This document shows, piece after piece, positions 8,436 to 16,116 of a stretch of DNA of 64,000 nucleotides. The notes below the pieces were generated by a model, which saw only the letters and a program-made list of their open reading frames with translations, was not told the origin of the DNA and did not search any database. The stretch is taken from the NCBI RefSeq assembly GCF_001644035.1, contig NZ_LUUG01000065.1, positions 1-64,000 of the forward strand. Direction: 5' to 3'. Positions within the stretch are counted from its first letter, which is position 1. Each line of letters opens with the position of its first letter. The stretch is from Methylomonas methanica (GTDB lineage: Bacteria > Pseudomonadota > Gammaproteobacteria > Methylococcales > Methylomonadaceae). Made by a program: the position numbers and the translations under genes.

Positions 8436-10610
8436 ATGACTGGAAATACCGCGCGCGTGCAAGCTGTTCAAACTATCACTAATCGCCAACCCATGCCGAC
8501 CAAAATGCCGGCACCGTTGGCCAGTTTATGGGCCAGTGATGTTTTTACCTTGAGTAAGATGAAGGAATGCTTACCCAAAGAGGTGTTTAAATCCTTAAAG
8601 AAAACCATCGAAGCCAGTACCGAGCTGGATGTTTCAATTGCCGATGTGGTGGCGTTGGCGATGAAAGACTGGGCGCTTTCAAAAGGGGCTCTGTATTACG
8701 CCCACGTTTTCTATCCCTTGACCAACGCCACCGCCGAAAAACACGACGGTTTTATTTCCGTGCAAAGCGATGGTTCAGTCATTTCCGAATTCAGCGGTAA
8801 AGTATTGGTACAAGGCGAGCCGGACGGCTCGTCCTTCCCGAACGGAGGCATCCGTTCCACCTTCGAAGCACGTGGTTACACCGCTTGGGACGTGACCAGT
8901 CCGGCTTATATCATGACCACCGACAATGGCGCGACGTTGTGCATCCCCACCGTGTTTATCTCCTGGACCGGTGAAGCGCTGGATAAGAAAACCCCTTTGT
9001 TGCGTGCCAATGCGGCAATGAATAAGGCTGCGCAGCGGGTGTTATCGTTGCTCGGTCACACCGACATTGCCCCGGTGAACTCCAGTTGCGGGGCTGAGCA
9101 GGAGTATTTTCTGGTTGATGCCAATTTCGTCGCCAATCGCCCGGATTTACTGTTGGCGGGGCGCACCCTGTTCGGCGCATCGGCTGCCAAAGGTCAGCAG
9201 TTTGACGATCATTATTTCGGTGCCATACCCGAACGCGTTCAGGTCTATATGCAGGATGTGGAAGAGCAGCTTTATCGCTTGGGGATTCCGGCCAAGACCC
9301 GCCACAACGAAGTAGCGCCCGGACAATTCGAGATAGCGCCGTTTTTTGAATCGGCCAACGTCGCCACCGATCATCAACAATTGCTGATGACTGTCCTAAA
9401 AAACACAGCCAAAAAGCATGGCTTGGTGTGTTTGCTGCACGAAAAGCCCTTCAAAGGCATCAACGGTTCCGGGAAGCACGTGAATTGGTCGGTCGGCAAC
9501 GCCACCCAAGGCAACTTGCTTGATCCCGGCCATACGCCGCATTCAAATACTCAGTTCTTGCTGTTTTGCGGTGCTGTGATTCGCGGCGTGCATAAATTCG
9601 GTCCGCTGCTGCGTGCCGCGATTGCCACGGCCAGTAACGATCATCGCTTGGGTGCGAACGAAGCTCCACCGGCGATCATGTCGGTATATCTGGGTTCGCA
9701 GTTGGACAACGTGTTCGAGCAAATCAGTAATGGCGAGATCACCGGATCCTTAAACGCCGGGGTGATGGATTTGGGTATTAATACGCTGCCGGTGTTTAAC
9801 AAAGACGCAGGGGATAGAAACCGGACCTCGCCGTTCGCCTTCACTGGCAACCGCTTTGAATTTCGCGCCGTGGGCTCCGGCCAATCGGTCGCCGGCCCCT
9901 TGGTGACGATGAACACCATGCTCGCCGACTCGCTGAATTGGGTAGCCGATAGCCTGGAAAGCCAATTAGGCAAAGGCCTTGATTTAGATACGGCCATCCT
10001 GAAAACCTTGAAAGAATTGATCGATGCCCACGGCGCGGTGGTGTTCGGCGGTAATGGCTATTCGGCGGAATGGCACAAAATGGCCGTGGAAGAACGCGGT
10101 TTACGCAACCTCAAAACCGCTGCCGACGCCTTGCCGGTGTTGAAGGAACCCGAGGTGCAAGCCTTATTCGAAACGCTGGGGGTATTGTCACCTGTCGAGC
10201 TCGCCAGCCGCTTCGAAATCTACGCAGAGCAATATGTGCTGGCCATTGAGGTAGAAGCCAAATTGGTGATCAGCATGGCCAAAACCGGTATCTATCCGGC
10301 CGCAGTGAAATACTTGGCAGATCTTTCTGCCACATTAATCTCGCTTAAAAGCCATGGTGTCGAACTGGGAAACGAGCGTCTAGTTTTAATTGCCGGGCTG
10401 CTATCGTCGATGATGGCGACCAGCGATAAACTCAGTGCAGCACTTGCCAAACATGATTTTGCAACGATTGAAGAACACATGCAGTTCTGCGCTAACACCA
10501 TCCGGCCTTTGATGGATGAGGTGCGTCAATATGCCGATGGGCTGGAAGGGGAAATTGCGGATGAGTTGTGGCCGTTTCCTACATATCAGGAGATGTTGTT
10601 TATTAAGTAG
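8436..10610 (+). CDS. glnN: Glutamine synthetase type III
   Basis: A 724-residue protein, far longer than GSI (about 470) and typical of the dodecameric GSIII class. It makes glutamine from glutamate, ammonium and ATP. GSIII marks are [17 protein letters not shown] near residue 140, ETNG-like [41 protein letters not shown] and the [11 protein letters not shown] segment. The gene stands alone with hisC divergent. GSIII is often used under nitrogen limitation or as a second enzyme beside GSI; no regulatory motif here shows which applies. Confidence 0.95.
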   Translation: MTGNTARVQAVQTITNRQPMPTKMPAPLASLWASDVFTLSKMKECLPKEVFKSLKKTIEASTELDVSIADVVALAMKDWALSKGALYYAHVFYPLTNATAEKHDGFISVQSDGSVISEFSGKVLVQGEPDGSSFPNGGIRSTFEARGYTAWDVTSPAYIMTTDNGATLCIPTVFISWTGEALDKKTPLLRANAAMNKAAQRVLSLLGHTDIAPVNSSCGAEQEYFLVDANFVANRPDLLLAGRTLFGASAAKGQQFDDHYFGAIPERVQVYMQDVEEQLYRLGIPAKTRHNEVAPGQFEIAPFFESANVATDHQQLLMTVLKNTAKKHGLVCLLHEKPFKGINGSGKHVNWSVGNATQGNLLDPGHTPHSNTQFLLFCGAVIRGVHKFGPLLRAAIATASNDHRLGANEAPPAIMSVYLGSQLDNVFEQISNGEITGSLNAGVMDLGINTLPVFNKDAGDRNRTSPFAFTGNRFEFRAVGSGQSVAGPLVTMNTMLADSLNWVADSLESQLGKGLDLDTAILKTLKELIDAHGAVVFGGNGYSAEWHKMAVEERGLRNLKTAADALPVLKEPEVQALFETLGVLSPVELASRFEIYAEQYVLAIEVEAKLVISMAKTGIYPAAVKYLADLSATLISLKSHGVELGNERLVLIAGLLSSMMATSDKLSAALAKHDFATIEEHMQFCANTIRPLMDEVRQYADGLEGEIADELWPFPTYQEMLFIK

Positions 10611-10652
10611 GGTTGGCTTGATTGCGGATAGGCTTATGTAGCACTTCAATCA

Positions 10653-10686
10653 GTAGGTCAGGTCGCCGCGACAGCGGCTACCTGAC
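10653..10686 (+). repeat. REP-like palindrome with 5' GTAG
   Basis: A GTAG tetranucleotide is followed by an imperfect stem, GTCAGGTcGCCGC with a GACA loop and GCGGCTACCTGAC. The same layout occurs at 23624-23700. A GTAG head plus hairpin is characteristic of REP elements mobilised by TnpA-REP (RAYT) proteins; no RAYT gene is in the window. Confidence 0.6.
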
Positions 10687-10705
10687 GATATGCTTAGTTA
10701 TACGC

Positions 10706-11257
10706 TTACCACTGCGACTCGCCAGTCTCCGGGTCGTACATTTCGTGGAAGATTTTGTGGCGGTTGGCTATCAGTTCGTCGATGCTCGGCGAGTTGCTCA
10801 TCGCTCTGGAAATCGCCAGTTTCATGGCTTCGTAGTTGGTGCGATACAAATCCTTGCGGTCCAATTCGGGGTTAGTGGCGCAGGAGGGATCTATCCAGAT
10901 CATGGCGATGATGCACAACTCGTTAGCTTGCAGGCGCGGAATAATGCCGTCGGCGACGCTATCAATCACCGCGTCGGCTACTGCGGACTGTACCGGGCCA
11001 CCCAACAAGTTGACGTAAGCAGAGGATTTAATTGTGACCTTAGGCACCATGATGGTGGCCGGACGCACTTGTTGGTTGGTGGCGCGGATCGCAAACATGC
11101 GCGTGTGGCCTGCGGTTTGGCCCATCAGATTGGCAAAAGCATGACCGGCCGGGCCTTTGACGTCGCCAATCAGAATTTCCGGCATGGCGTCGGTGCCTTG
11201 CCCTTCGCTGGAAAATACGGTGGCTTCGCCGGTTCTAAACCAATAAGAGTCTGACAT
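10706..11257 (-). CDS. Formaldehyde-activating enzyme (Fae) homologue lacking the catalytic His
   Basis: A 183-residue protein clearly related to Fae, which joins formaldehyde to tetrahydromethanopterin. Conserved stretches are LIGDVKGPAGHAFAN, KVTIK, GPVQSAVADAV, DGIIP and NYEAMKLAISRAM. Against the Methylobacterium Fae sequence as I remember it, the catalytic His17 (in AHID) aligns with Met25 (AMPE), and the N-terminal loop is longer. The family contains Fae2/Fae3-type paralogues of unknown role, and this is best placed there. A GAGG site precedes the ATG. It lies 254 bases downstream of the flavodoxin-LRV-ankyrin set and in the same direction, but co-transcription is uncertain. Confidence 0.85.
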   Translation of the reverse strand: MSDSYWFRTGEATVFSSEGQGTDAMPEILIGDVKGPAGHAFANLMGQTAGHTRMFAIRATNQQVRPATIMVPKVTIKSSAYVNLLGGPVQSAVADAVIDSVADGIIPRLQANELCIIAMIWIDPSCATNPELDRKDLYRTNYEAMKLAISRAMSNSPSIDELIANRHKIFHEMYDPETGESQW

Positions 11258-11511
11258 GGTGCGTCCTCTGAGTATGTTAGGAAAGGCCGCATTCTATGCC
11301 CAGGCTGGGCTTGCGGCAATAGGCGGGCTATCGGGCGCTGGGTTTAGGTTGGCGGTAAACAAACTGTGTTTGTTTGGGGCGGAGGGCTATTGGTGCATTC
11401 GATCCAGATACACGCAGGTGATATTGGTGAACCGTTAGACCACGCAGTGAATCCATTGTAGCCGCTGGACTCCCGCCTTCACGGGAGTGACGGTAATAAT
11501 TTCCAGCTGCA

Positions 11512-11958
11512 CTATACCTGCAAGGCTTTTACCGCACTACGCAACAACTGCAAACATTGGCGATTGGCGGCTAAATCCAGCGCGCTGAAATCGTCCTGCG
11601 TACTCAGTAGCGGATCGGCGCCGGCTTCAAGCAATTGCTTGACCACCGCGTGTTTACCGCTGGAGGATGCATAAGTCAACGCACTGGCACCGCTGGGATT
11701 TTGATAGTTAATATCGATACCGGCCTCCAGCAACAAGTCTATGCAATCGCCGGCTTCGGCAAAACATGCGGCCCAAAGCGCGTTGTTACCGTACGCATCC
11801 AGCGTGGAAAGATCTGCACCTTGCTCCAACAGATAGGTCAGCACATCGGTCCGGCCTTGTTGGGCGGACAGAATCAATGGGTGTTTGCCGTGCGGATTGA
11901 GGTCCAATTGAAAGCCGTTTTCCAGTAACCAGGCGTCTATTTCGGGAGTAATAGCCAT
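11512..11958 (-). CDS. Ankyrin-repeat protein
   Basis: A 148-residue cytosolic protein with about four ankyrin repeats (GKHPLILSAQQGRTDVLTYLLEQGADLS, NALWAACFAEAGDCIDLLLEAGIDINYQN, and two more). Ankyrin stacks bind partner proteins; no enzymatic domain is present. It follows the SUFU-like gene by 15 bases and is probably the last gene of the flavodoxin-led operon. In nitrogen-fixing gammaproteobacteria similar small ankyrin genes occur near nif genes, from memory, so it may serve an electron-transfer or nitrogenase-support role; that is inference. Confidence 0.85.
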   Translation of the reverse strand: MAITPEIDAWLLENGFQLDLNPHGKHPLILSAQQGRTDVLTYLLEQGADLSTLDAYGNNALWAACFAEAGDCIDLLLEAGIDINYQNPSGASALTYASSSGKHAVVKQLLEAGADPLLSTQDDFSALDLAANRQCLQLLRSAVKALQV

Positions 11959-11973
11959 GCGAGAGGGTGGGGT

Positions 11974-12654
11974 TTAGACCAGCGAGGGTCGGTGGAGTAA
12001 GGACAGATGGCCGACACCGGCGGTTTTCAGTTTGTCGGCTAGCTCGTGCCGGGCTAGTTCACCTTTGCCGCGCAGATACTTTAATTCGCTGCCGGTCAGC
12101 AAGGTGATGGCGATTAGCTTTATCTCCCCACCGGCAAGCGTTAAAGTTTTAGCGGGTTCGCTATTAGCCCCCAATAAGGCACCAATTTGGCCGCGGCCGT
12201 CCTTGATGTGATCGATAGCAAATTCCATCGATAGCAGTTCGCCGTTCAATAACCGTTCGCTTAAACGGGGGAAGCCGGCCAGGGTATGGCTGACTTCGGC
12301 GGTCAGCGGAAATAACCAGGTGTCGGCGAATTTGGCTAGTGGTGCATTCTCGGCGGCGCCGGAATCCGGGCTTTCGATAAACACTTCCAGGCCCAGGCCG
12401 GTTTCCGGTCTGTCACGTTCCACCCAAGGATCGGAAAGGCCGTCGGAGAGCACACAGGCGTTTTGGCCGTGCCGCGCAGCCAGCCAAGCGGCCCCGGCCG
12501 GCCATTCCGGGCCGTCGCTCATCGGTCCCATCAAGGAGGTCAGGGCGGCCAAGTCGGAGCCTAGACGTTCTTTCAATGCTTGGTGTCGAGATTCGGTCGC
12601 CATCCGCAGGCGGTCCGCATAGGTCAGGCCGACGATGTGTTCAGTCTGCGGCAT
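11974..12654 (-). CDS. SUFU-like domain protein, function unknown
   Basis: A 226-residue protein. The stretch ACVLSDGLSDPW followed by GLGLEVFIESPD and later LSMEF looks like the bacterial suppressor-of-fused (SUFU) fold, but this call rests on motif memory only. There is no signal peptide or membrane segment. The start at 12654 overlaps the end of the LRV gene by 14 bases, consistent with translational coupling; a longer reading would extend into the LRV gene with no family support. Its job is likely tied to its operon neighbours flavodoxin and the 4Fe4S-LRV protein. Confidence 0.7.
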   Translation of the reverse strand: MPQTEHIVGLTYADRLRMATESRHQALKERLGSDLAALTSLMGPMSDGPEWPAGAAWLAARHGQNACVLSDGLSDPWVERDRPETGLGLEVFIESPDSGAAENAPLAKFADTWLFPLTAEVSHTLAGFPRLSERLLNGELLSMEFAIDHIKDGRGQIGALLGANSEPAKTLTLAGGEIKLIAITLLTGSELKYLRGKGELARHELADKLKTAGVGHLSLLHRPSLV

Positions 12655-13423
12655 GCGCGGCCTCCATCGCCAAGGCTTCCCAGCGCTCGCGAGCGGTAAA
12701 GCTGACTTCTTCGTCGGCGTCGTCGAGCATCTGTTTAAGTAGTTCCGGCTCGGCGCGCAGCGCCACTTCATAGCGTACGGTCCAGTCTTCGTCCTTGCTC
12801 ATCATGGCTAGGTCGTCAACCTCCATGCGCTGGGCGACGATGCGGCGGATGTTCACTTCCTGATCGTCGGCCATCAAGCCCAAGCTCACACTGGGTATAC
12901 GTTCCGCGACGGTGCGCCTTACTTCGTTATCCGGGTCGGCGACCAATCGGAACAAGCGGCCCTTGGGCAAGCGTTTAGCAACGTAAGCGCGTACTAGATA
13001 ATCCGGATCGTTAGCCATTAGTTCGAGCTGGCTTTCCGGCAGGCGGTCGGCCACGGTCACTCTCACTTCCCGGTCACTGTCCTGGCTTAATTCCAGCAGC
13101 CATTCCACTGGCACACGATAAGCCAGTACCCGGCGTACGGCTTCGTCGGGGTCGGTTAGTAAGGGGCGTAAATGATTGGTCGGCAAATACTGGGCCGCAA
13201 TGGCGCGCCGTTCCCAGAAAGGATCTTGGGTGTAATTTAACGCGTAGACCGGGTGAGCTTTGAAAAACCGGTCGATTTGTCGGCCGCTTTCCGCTACCAC
13301 GCAACGGTCACCCGGTTTGCAGGTGCCGGTGGCCAGTAAAGTATCCCGGTAAGCGCAGTTTGAGCAGTCGGCTAACGGGGTTAAATCTAGGGAGTCCCGC
13401 TCCTCTATGGATGAGGCCAACAT
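12641..13423 (-). CDS. 4Fe4S leucine-rich-repeat-variant (LRV) protein
   Basis: A 260-residue protein. Residues 17-40 carry a four-cysteine cluster (C20, C23, then two in TCKPGDRC), matching the FeS4 module of Azotobacter LRV protein. From about residue 70 onward it consists of repeated units such as DSDREVRVTVADRLP, DPDYLVRAYVAKRLP and DPDNEVRRTVAERIP, typical of LRV/HEAT-like superhelices. The Azotobacter homologue is encoded by the nif region; its role is unknown. It begins at the base following the flavodoxin stop codon, so the two are almost certainly co-translated. Confidence 0.9.
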   Translation of the reverse strand: MLASSIEERDSLDLTPLADCSNCAYRDTLLATGTCKPGDRCVVAESGRQIDRFFKAHPVYALNYTQDPFWERRAIAAQYLPTNHLRPLLTDPDEAVRRVLAYRVPVEWLLELSQDSDREVRVTVADRLPESQLELMANDPDYLVRAYVAKRLPKGRLFRLVADPDNEVRRTVAERIPSVSLGLMADDQEVNIRRIVAQRMEVDDLAMMSKDEDWTVRYEVALRAEPELLKQMLDDADEEVSFTARERWEALAMEAAHAAD

Positions 13424-13978
13424 TTAGGCGGCCTCCGCCAAGACCGGCAGCAACTGAGGCGTGACTTGCGCCAGCCAGACTCTGATGCGCTCGTCGGTCA
13501 AATGCGGTTGACCGCGTTGGTCCAGTACCAGACCGACGAATTGATCGTCGATCACCGAGTCGGAATGTTCGAAGGTATAGCCTTCCGTGCTCCAACGGCC
13601 GATCATCTCGGCACCGAATCCGTAAAATACTCGGTAAAGCTGGATCAGGGAGCTGGCGAAGCGCGAGGCATAGCGTTCTTGATGGCCCAAGCCGAATAGC
13701 GCGATGCGTTTGCCGGAAAGATCGACGCCATCCAGGGTGGGGACGAATTCCTGCCAGCTGCGCTCCTGGCATCCGGCTCCCAGACCGGGCAAGTCGCCTA
13801 TGCCGTAGCTCGGAGTGCCCAAAATAAGCGCGTCGTATTGCAATAATTCTTCTGGTTTGACTCTATTGATATTTTTGGGCTTGTCGGCCAGCTCTTCGCC
13901 CAACAAGCTGAAAATCTTTTTTGCCACTAGCCGGGTGCTGCCGGTATCCGTTCCGAAAAAAATGCCGATTTTGCTCAT
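13424..13978 (-). CDS. nifF: Long-chain flavodoxin, probably NifF type
   Basis: A 184-residue flavodoxin. The FMN phosphate loop is GTDTGSTRLVAKKI (about residues 9-22), the isoalloxazine-flanking loops include GTPSYGIGDLPG and GLGHQERYASRF, and the inserted segment after strand five marks the long-chain class used as electron donor to nitrogenase or reductases. Its start has an AGGTGA ribosome-binding site and a GG-N10-GC element upstream. It leads a compact operon with the 4Fe4S-LRV gene, which supports NifF over a general FldA; no nitrogenase structural gene is in view, so the assignment is partly inferred. Confidence 0.85.
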   Translation of the reverse strand: MSKIGIFFGTDTGSTRLVAKKIFSLLGEELADKPKNINRVKPEELLQYDALILGTPSYGIGDLPGLGAGCQERSWQEFVPTLDGVDLSGKRIALFGLGHQERYASRFASSLIQLYRVFYGFGAEMIGRWSTEGYTFEHSDSVIDDQFVGLVLDQRGQPHLTDERIRVWLAQVTPQLLPVLAEAA

Positions 13979-14419
13979 AAATCACCTGTGATCGAGAGTG
14001 CGGGATAAGGCTTGTGCAGCCGTTTTAAACTTCTCAGCAAATTTTGATCCAGATTCAAAAATAACCGGCTTATCTAATTTTTTTGTTTTAGATCAGTTAG
14101 ATAGGTATTTTTACCGTATTTTCCGGTTGAGGTCTGTGCAGGCATGTCTACAATTGCAGGACGGATGGGGTGATTTGTGACACAGCTACCCGCATTACCC
14201 GTTAGGTTTAGGGGGGATTGTTAGTGTCAAGATGCGGCTCTCCAACGGACGCGATGGGGTACCCGTTTGCAGCCGTGGCGATGTCTGCCGCGATTGAAAT
14301 GCGCCGGTTTTCTCCTAAAACGGCATGGGCTAAACGCCTGTTTTAGCGCAAGCTGATTAAGCGGTTATTCTGTCCAGCCAAGTAAATTAATTACCGTAAT
14401 AAACATTCAAGGACGCCTT
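13979..14419. other. Gene-free divergent region between flavodoxin and zinc-ribbon gene
   Basis: About 440 bases. A near-palindrome CTAAAACGGC...GCCTGTTTTAG lies around 14314-14346. A TGTGACACA word occurs at 14176-14184. A TGT-N12-ACA arrangement at 14135-14152 recalls a NifA site but has the wrong spacing. A sigma-54-like element is listed separately. Confidence 0.4.
14036..14051 (-). promoter_or_regulatory. Possible sigma-54 promoter for the flavodoxin operon
   Basis: Read on the minus strand the site is TGGATCAAAATTTGCT, with the essential GG and GC at exactly ten bases' spacing and a full TTGCT, but only TGG of the TGGCAC half matches. It would start transcription about 45 bases before the flavodoxin ATG. 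A sigma-54 promoter fits a nif-type gene, yet no NifA site with correct spacing was found. Confidence 0.35.
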
Positions 14420-15418
14420 ATGGCAATTCTGCGCTGTAACAATTGTGCCTATTTACGCGAAGTGCCGAATGAACATGTGGGCAAAACGGTTAAATGCCCG
14501 GTTTGCGAACAAGCATCGGCAATTCACGATACCGTGGTTTTTGTGAAGAAACTGATTGATAAATACGGCGTGTTATTGGGCAAATATCGGGAGTTAGAGC
14601 AGGCGGGGAATCCCGTGGCGGAAATTTCGCGATCCGATATGCGCTTGCATAAAGACGAAGAGGTGGATTTGCATAATACTGCGGTGATGAGCAACAGCAT
14701 GCAATACAAGCCTATTATCAGCTGGTTCGAGCGTAAGAATGTTCAGGTCGAAGTAAATCATAATGCCTTGGATACGCAAGGTTTTTATGATGAAGTGGCG
14801 GTTGAGTTGGGCGATAACTTTCCGCTGTTGCAGGATGTGCTGGATAAAATTAGAAAAGCCCAGAGAAATAACTACGCATCGGTAGTTTTGAATTTAAACG
14901 ATTACAGTCAAAATCAAATTAAAACCATTACCGGTTTTTGTAAAAACCTGTATGAGTTCTCATTTGTTGCCAAGTATTTTTATAATAAAAATGAAAAGAG
15001 AGTCCATCTTACTTTACAGAGTATGTCGGCCATCGTCGGGTTTTTTAATGGCGAGTGGTTGGAATGGTATGTGTTTATGAAATTGCTGAAACACTTCTAC
15101 GAAAGTAAAGGACTTTTCTCTTGCTTAAGAAGCTTTAATATTCAGTTTGCCAACGAAGATAAATATGAAGTGGATGTATTTTTTCTAATTAACGGGCGTA
15201 TACCGGTATTTATAGAATGTAAATCCGGAGAATTTCGTTCTTTTATCGAAAAGTACTGCAAAATGCGGCGCAGACTGGATATCGCCAAGGAAAACTTTCT
15301 GTTACTGGTCTTGGGTGTTAGTGATGAGCAGGTGTTGGGGTTAACCAAAATGTACGATATTACCTTCGTCAATGAGACGGGGTTTATCAAACACATTGCC
15401 GAGCTGACGGCGCAATAA
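14420..15418 (+). CDS. Zinc-ribbon protein with PD-(D/E)XK nuclease-like C-terminus
   Basis: A 332-residue protein. Residues 6-29 contain two CxxC pairs (C6, C9, C26, C29), a zinc ribbon. A helical/unknown middle follows. Near the C-terminus D252 in YEVDVFF and E266-C-K268 in VFIECKSGEF give the D-x13-ExK pattern of the PD-(D/E)XK nuclease fold, similar to the catalytic strand pair of Card1/Can2-type and restriction-like nucleases. It may cut or bind nucleic acid in repair or defence; this is inference from the motif. It stands alone, and its GC content is lower than its neighbours', suggesting possible transfer. Confidence 0.65.
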   Translation: MAILRCNNCAYLREVPNEHVGKTVKCPVCEQASAIHDTVVFVKKLIDKYGVLLGKYRELEQAGNPVAEISRSDMRLHKDEEVDLHNTAVMSNSMQYKPIISWFERKNVQVEVNHNALDTQGFYDEVAVELGDNFPLLQDVLDKIRKAQRNNYASVVLNLNDYSQNQIKTITGFCKNLYEFSFVAKYFYNKNEKRVHLTLQSMSAIVGFFNGEWLEWYVFMKLLKHFYESKGLFSCLRSFNIQFANEDKYEVDVFFLINGRIPVFIECKSGEFRSFIEKYCKMRRRLDIAKENFLLLVLGVSDEQVLGLTKMYDITFVNETGFIKHIAELTAQ

Positions 15419-15597
15419 TCAATACCGTTTTTCGTTTGTGGGAATTGAGTTATTTTTCCCGGTTTTGCTGCTATTTTCAGAATCTATGGTAGTATGAAAA
15501 GGCTTTGAGCAAGCAACCGGATTAAAATATACAGTCATAAATTTGTAATTTTAATGTGGTTTAAAAAAACACTTAAATATCAATTGATAGGATTTGT

Positions 15598-15975
15598 ATG
15601 AACACAGTAAAAAAAACCTTGGCTTCATTTTTGGTGATCGCCGCAGCATTGGTTTCCACATCAGCTAATGCAAACAGCGCTGGCGACGCCAAAGTTCGTG
15701 CAGCCGGTGAAGCTACCGTTGCCAAAGTAGAAGAAGCTGTAAGTTTGCTGGAAAAAGGCGACAAAGAAGGCACTTTGAAAGCGCTGGGCGATGTTCGTCA
15801 GTCACAAAAAGAGTTCCGCTACGAGCAAACCGAGCGTTTGCGTCAAAGAGCTGGTGACAAACTGAAAGTTGCCCGCGATGAGATCGAAAAAGGCGACGCC
15901 AACGCCTCAGCTAGCTTGAAAGCTACTCTGGAACTTTACAAAGAAATGATGAAAGTTTATAGCGCCGCTCACTAA
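15598..15975 (+). CDS. Small secreted helical protein
   Basis: A 125-residue protein with a clear signal peptide (NTVKKTLASFLVIAAALVSTSANA, cleaved near residue 25) and a mature domain that is charged, alanine- and lysine-rich and almost entirely helical by appearance. There are no cysteines or known motifs. It probably folds as a helical bundle in the periplasm. An AT-rich leader with a TTGATAGGA ribosome-binding region precedes it. The family is not recognised. Confidence 0.75.
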   Translation: MNTVKKTLASFLVIAAALVSTSANANSAGDAKVRAAGEATVAKVEEAVSLLEKGDKEGTLKALGDVRQSQKEFRYEQTERLRQRAGDKLKVARDEIEKGDANASASLKATLELYKEMMKVYSAAH

Positions 15976-16015
15976 GGACGCATCTAGTCAATCCAGTCAG
16001 GATTGATTAACGGCT

Positions 16016-16044
16016 GCCACCGGAAGACGTGTTTTCTCGGTGGC
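16016..16044. terminator. Weak hairpin after the small secreted protein
   Basis: Arms GCCACCG (16016-16022) and CGGTGGC (16038-16044) form a 7-bp stem with a 15-base loop between convergent genes. No T-run follows, so termination is possible but not clear. Confidence 0.3.
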
Positions 16045-16116
16045 TCCCAACTAAATAGTTTTCGATGTTCATGCCTGCTTGGCATCCTTTCCGTTATTCT
16101 CTCAGCTGCTGATTTT

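Noticed and set aside
14135-14152. NifA upstream activating site (TGT-N10-ACA)
   Set aside because: The spacing is 12, not 10, so it does not meet the consensus.
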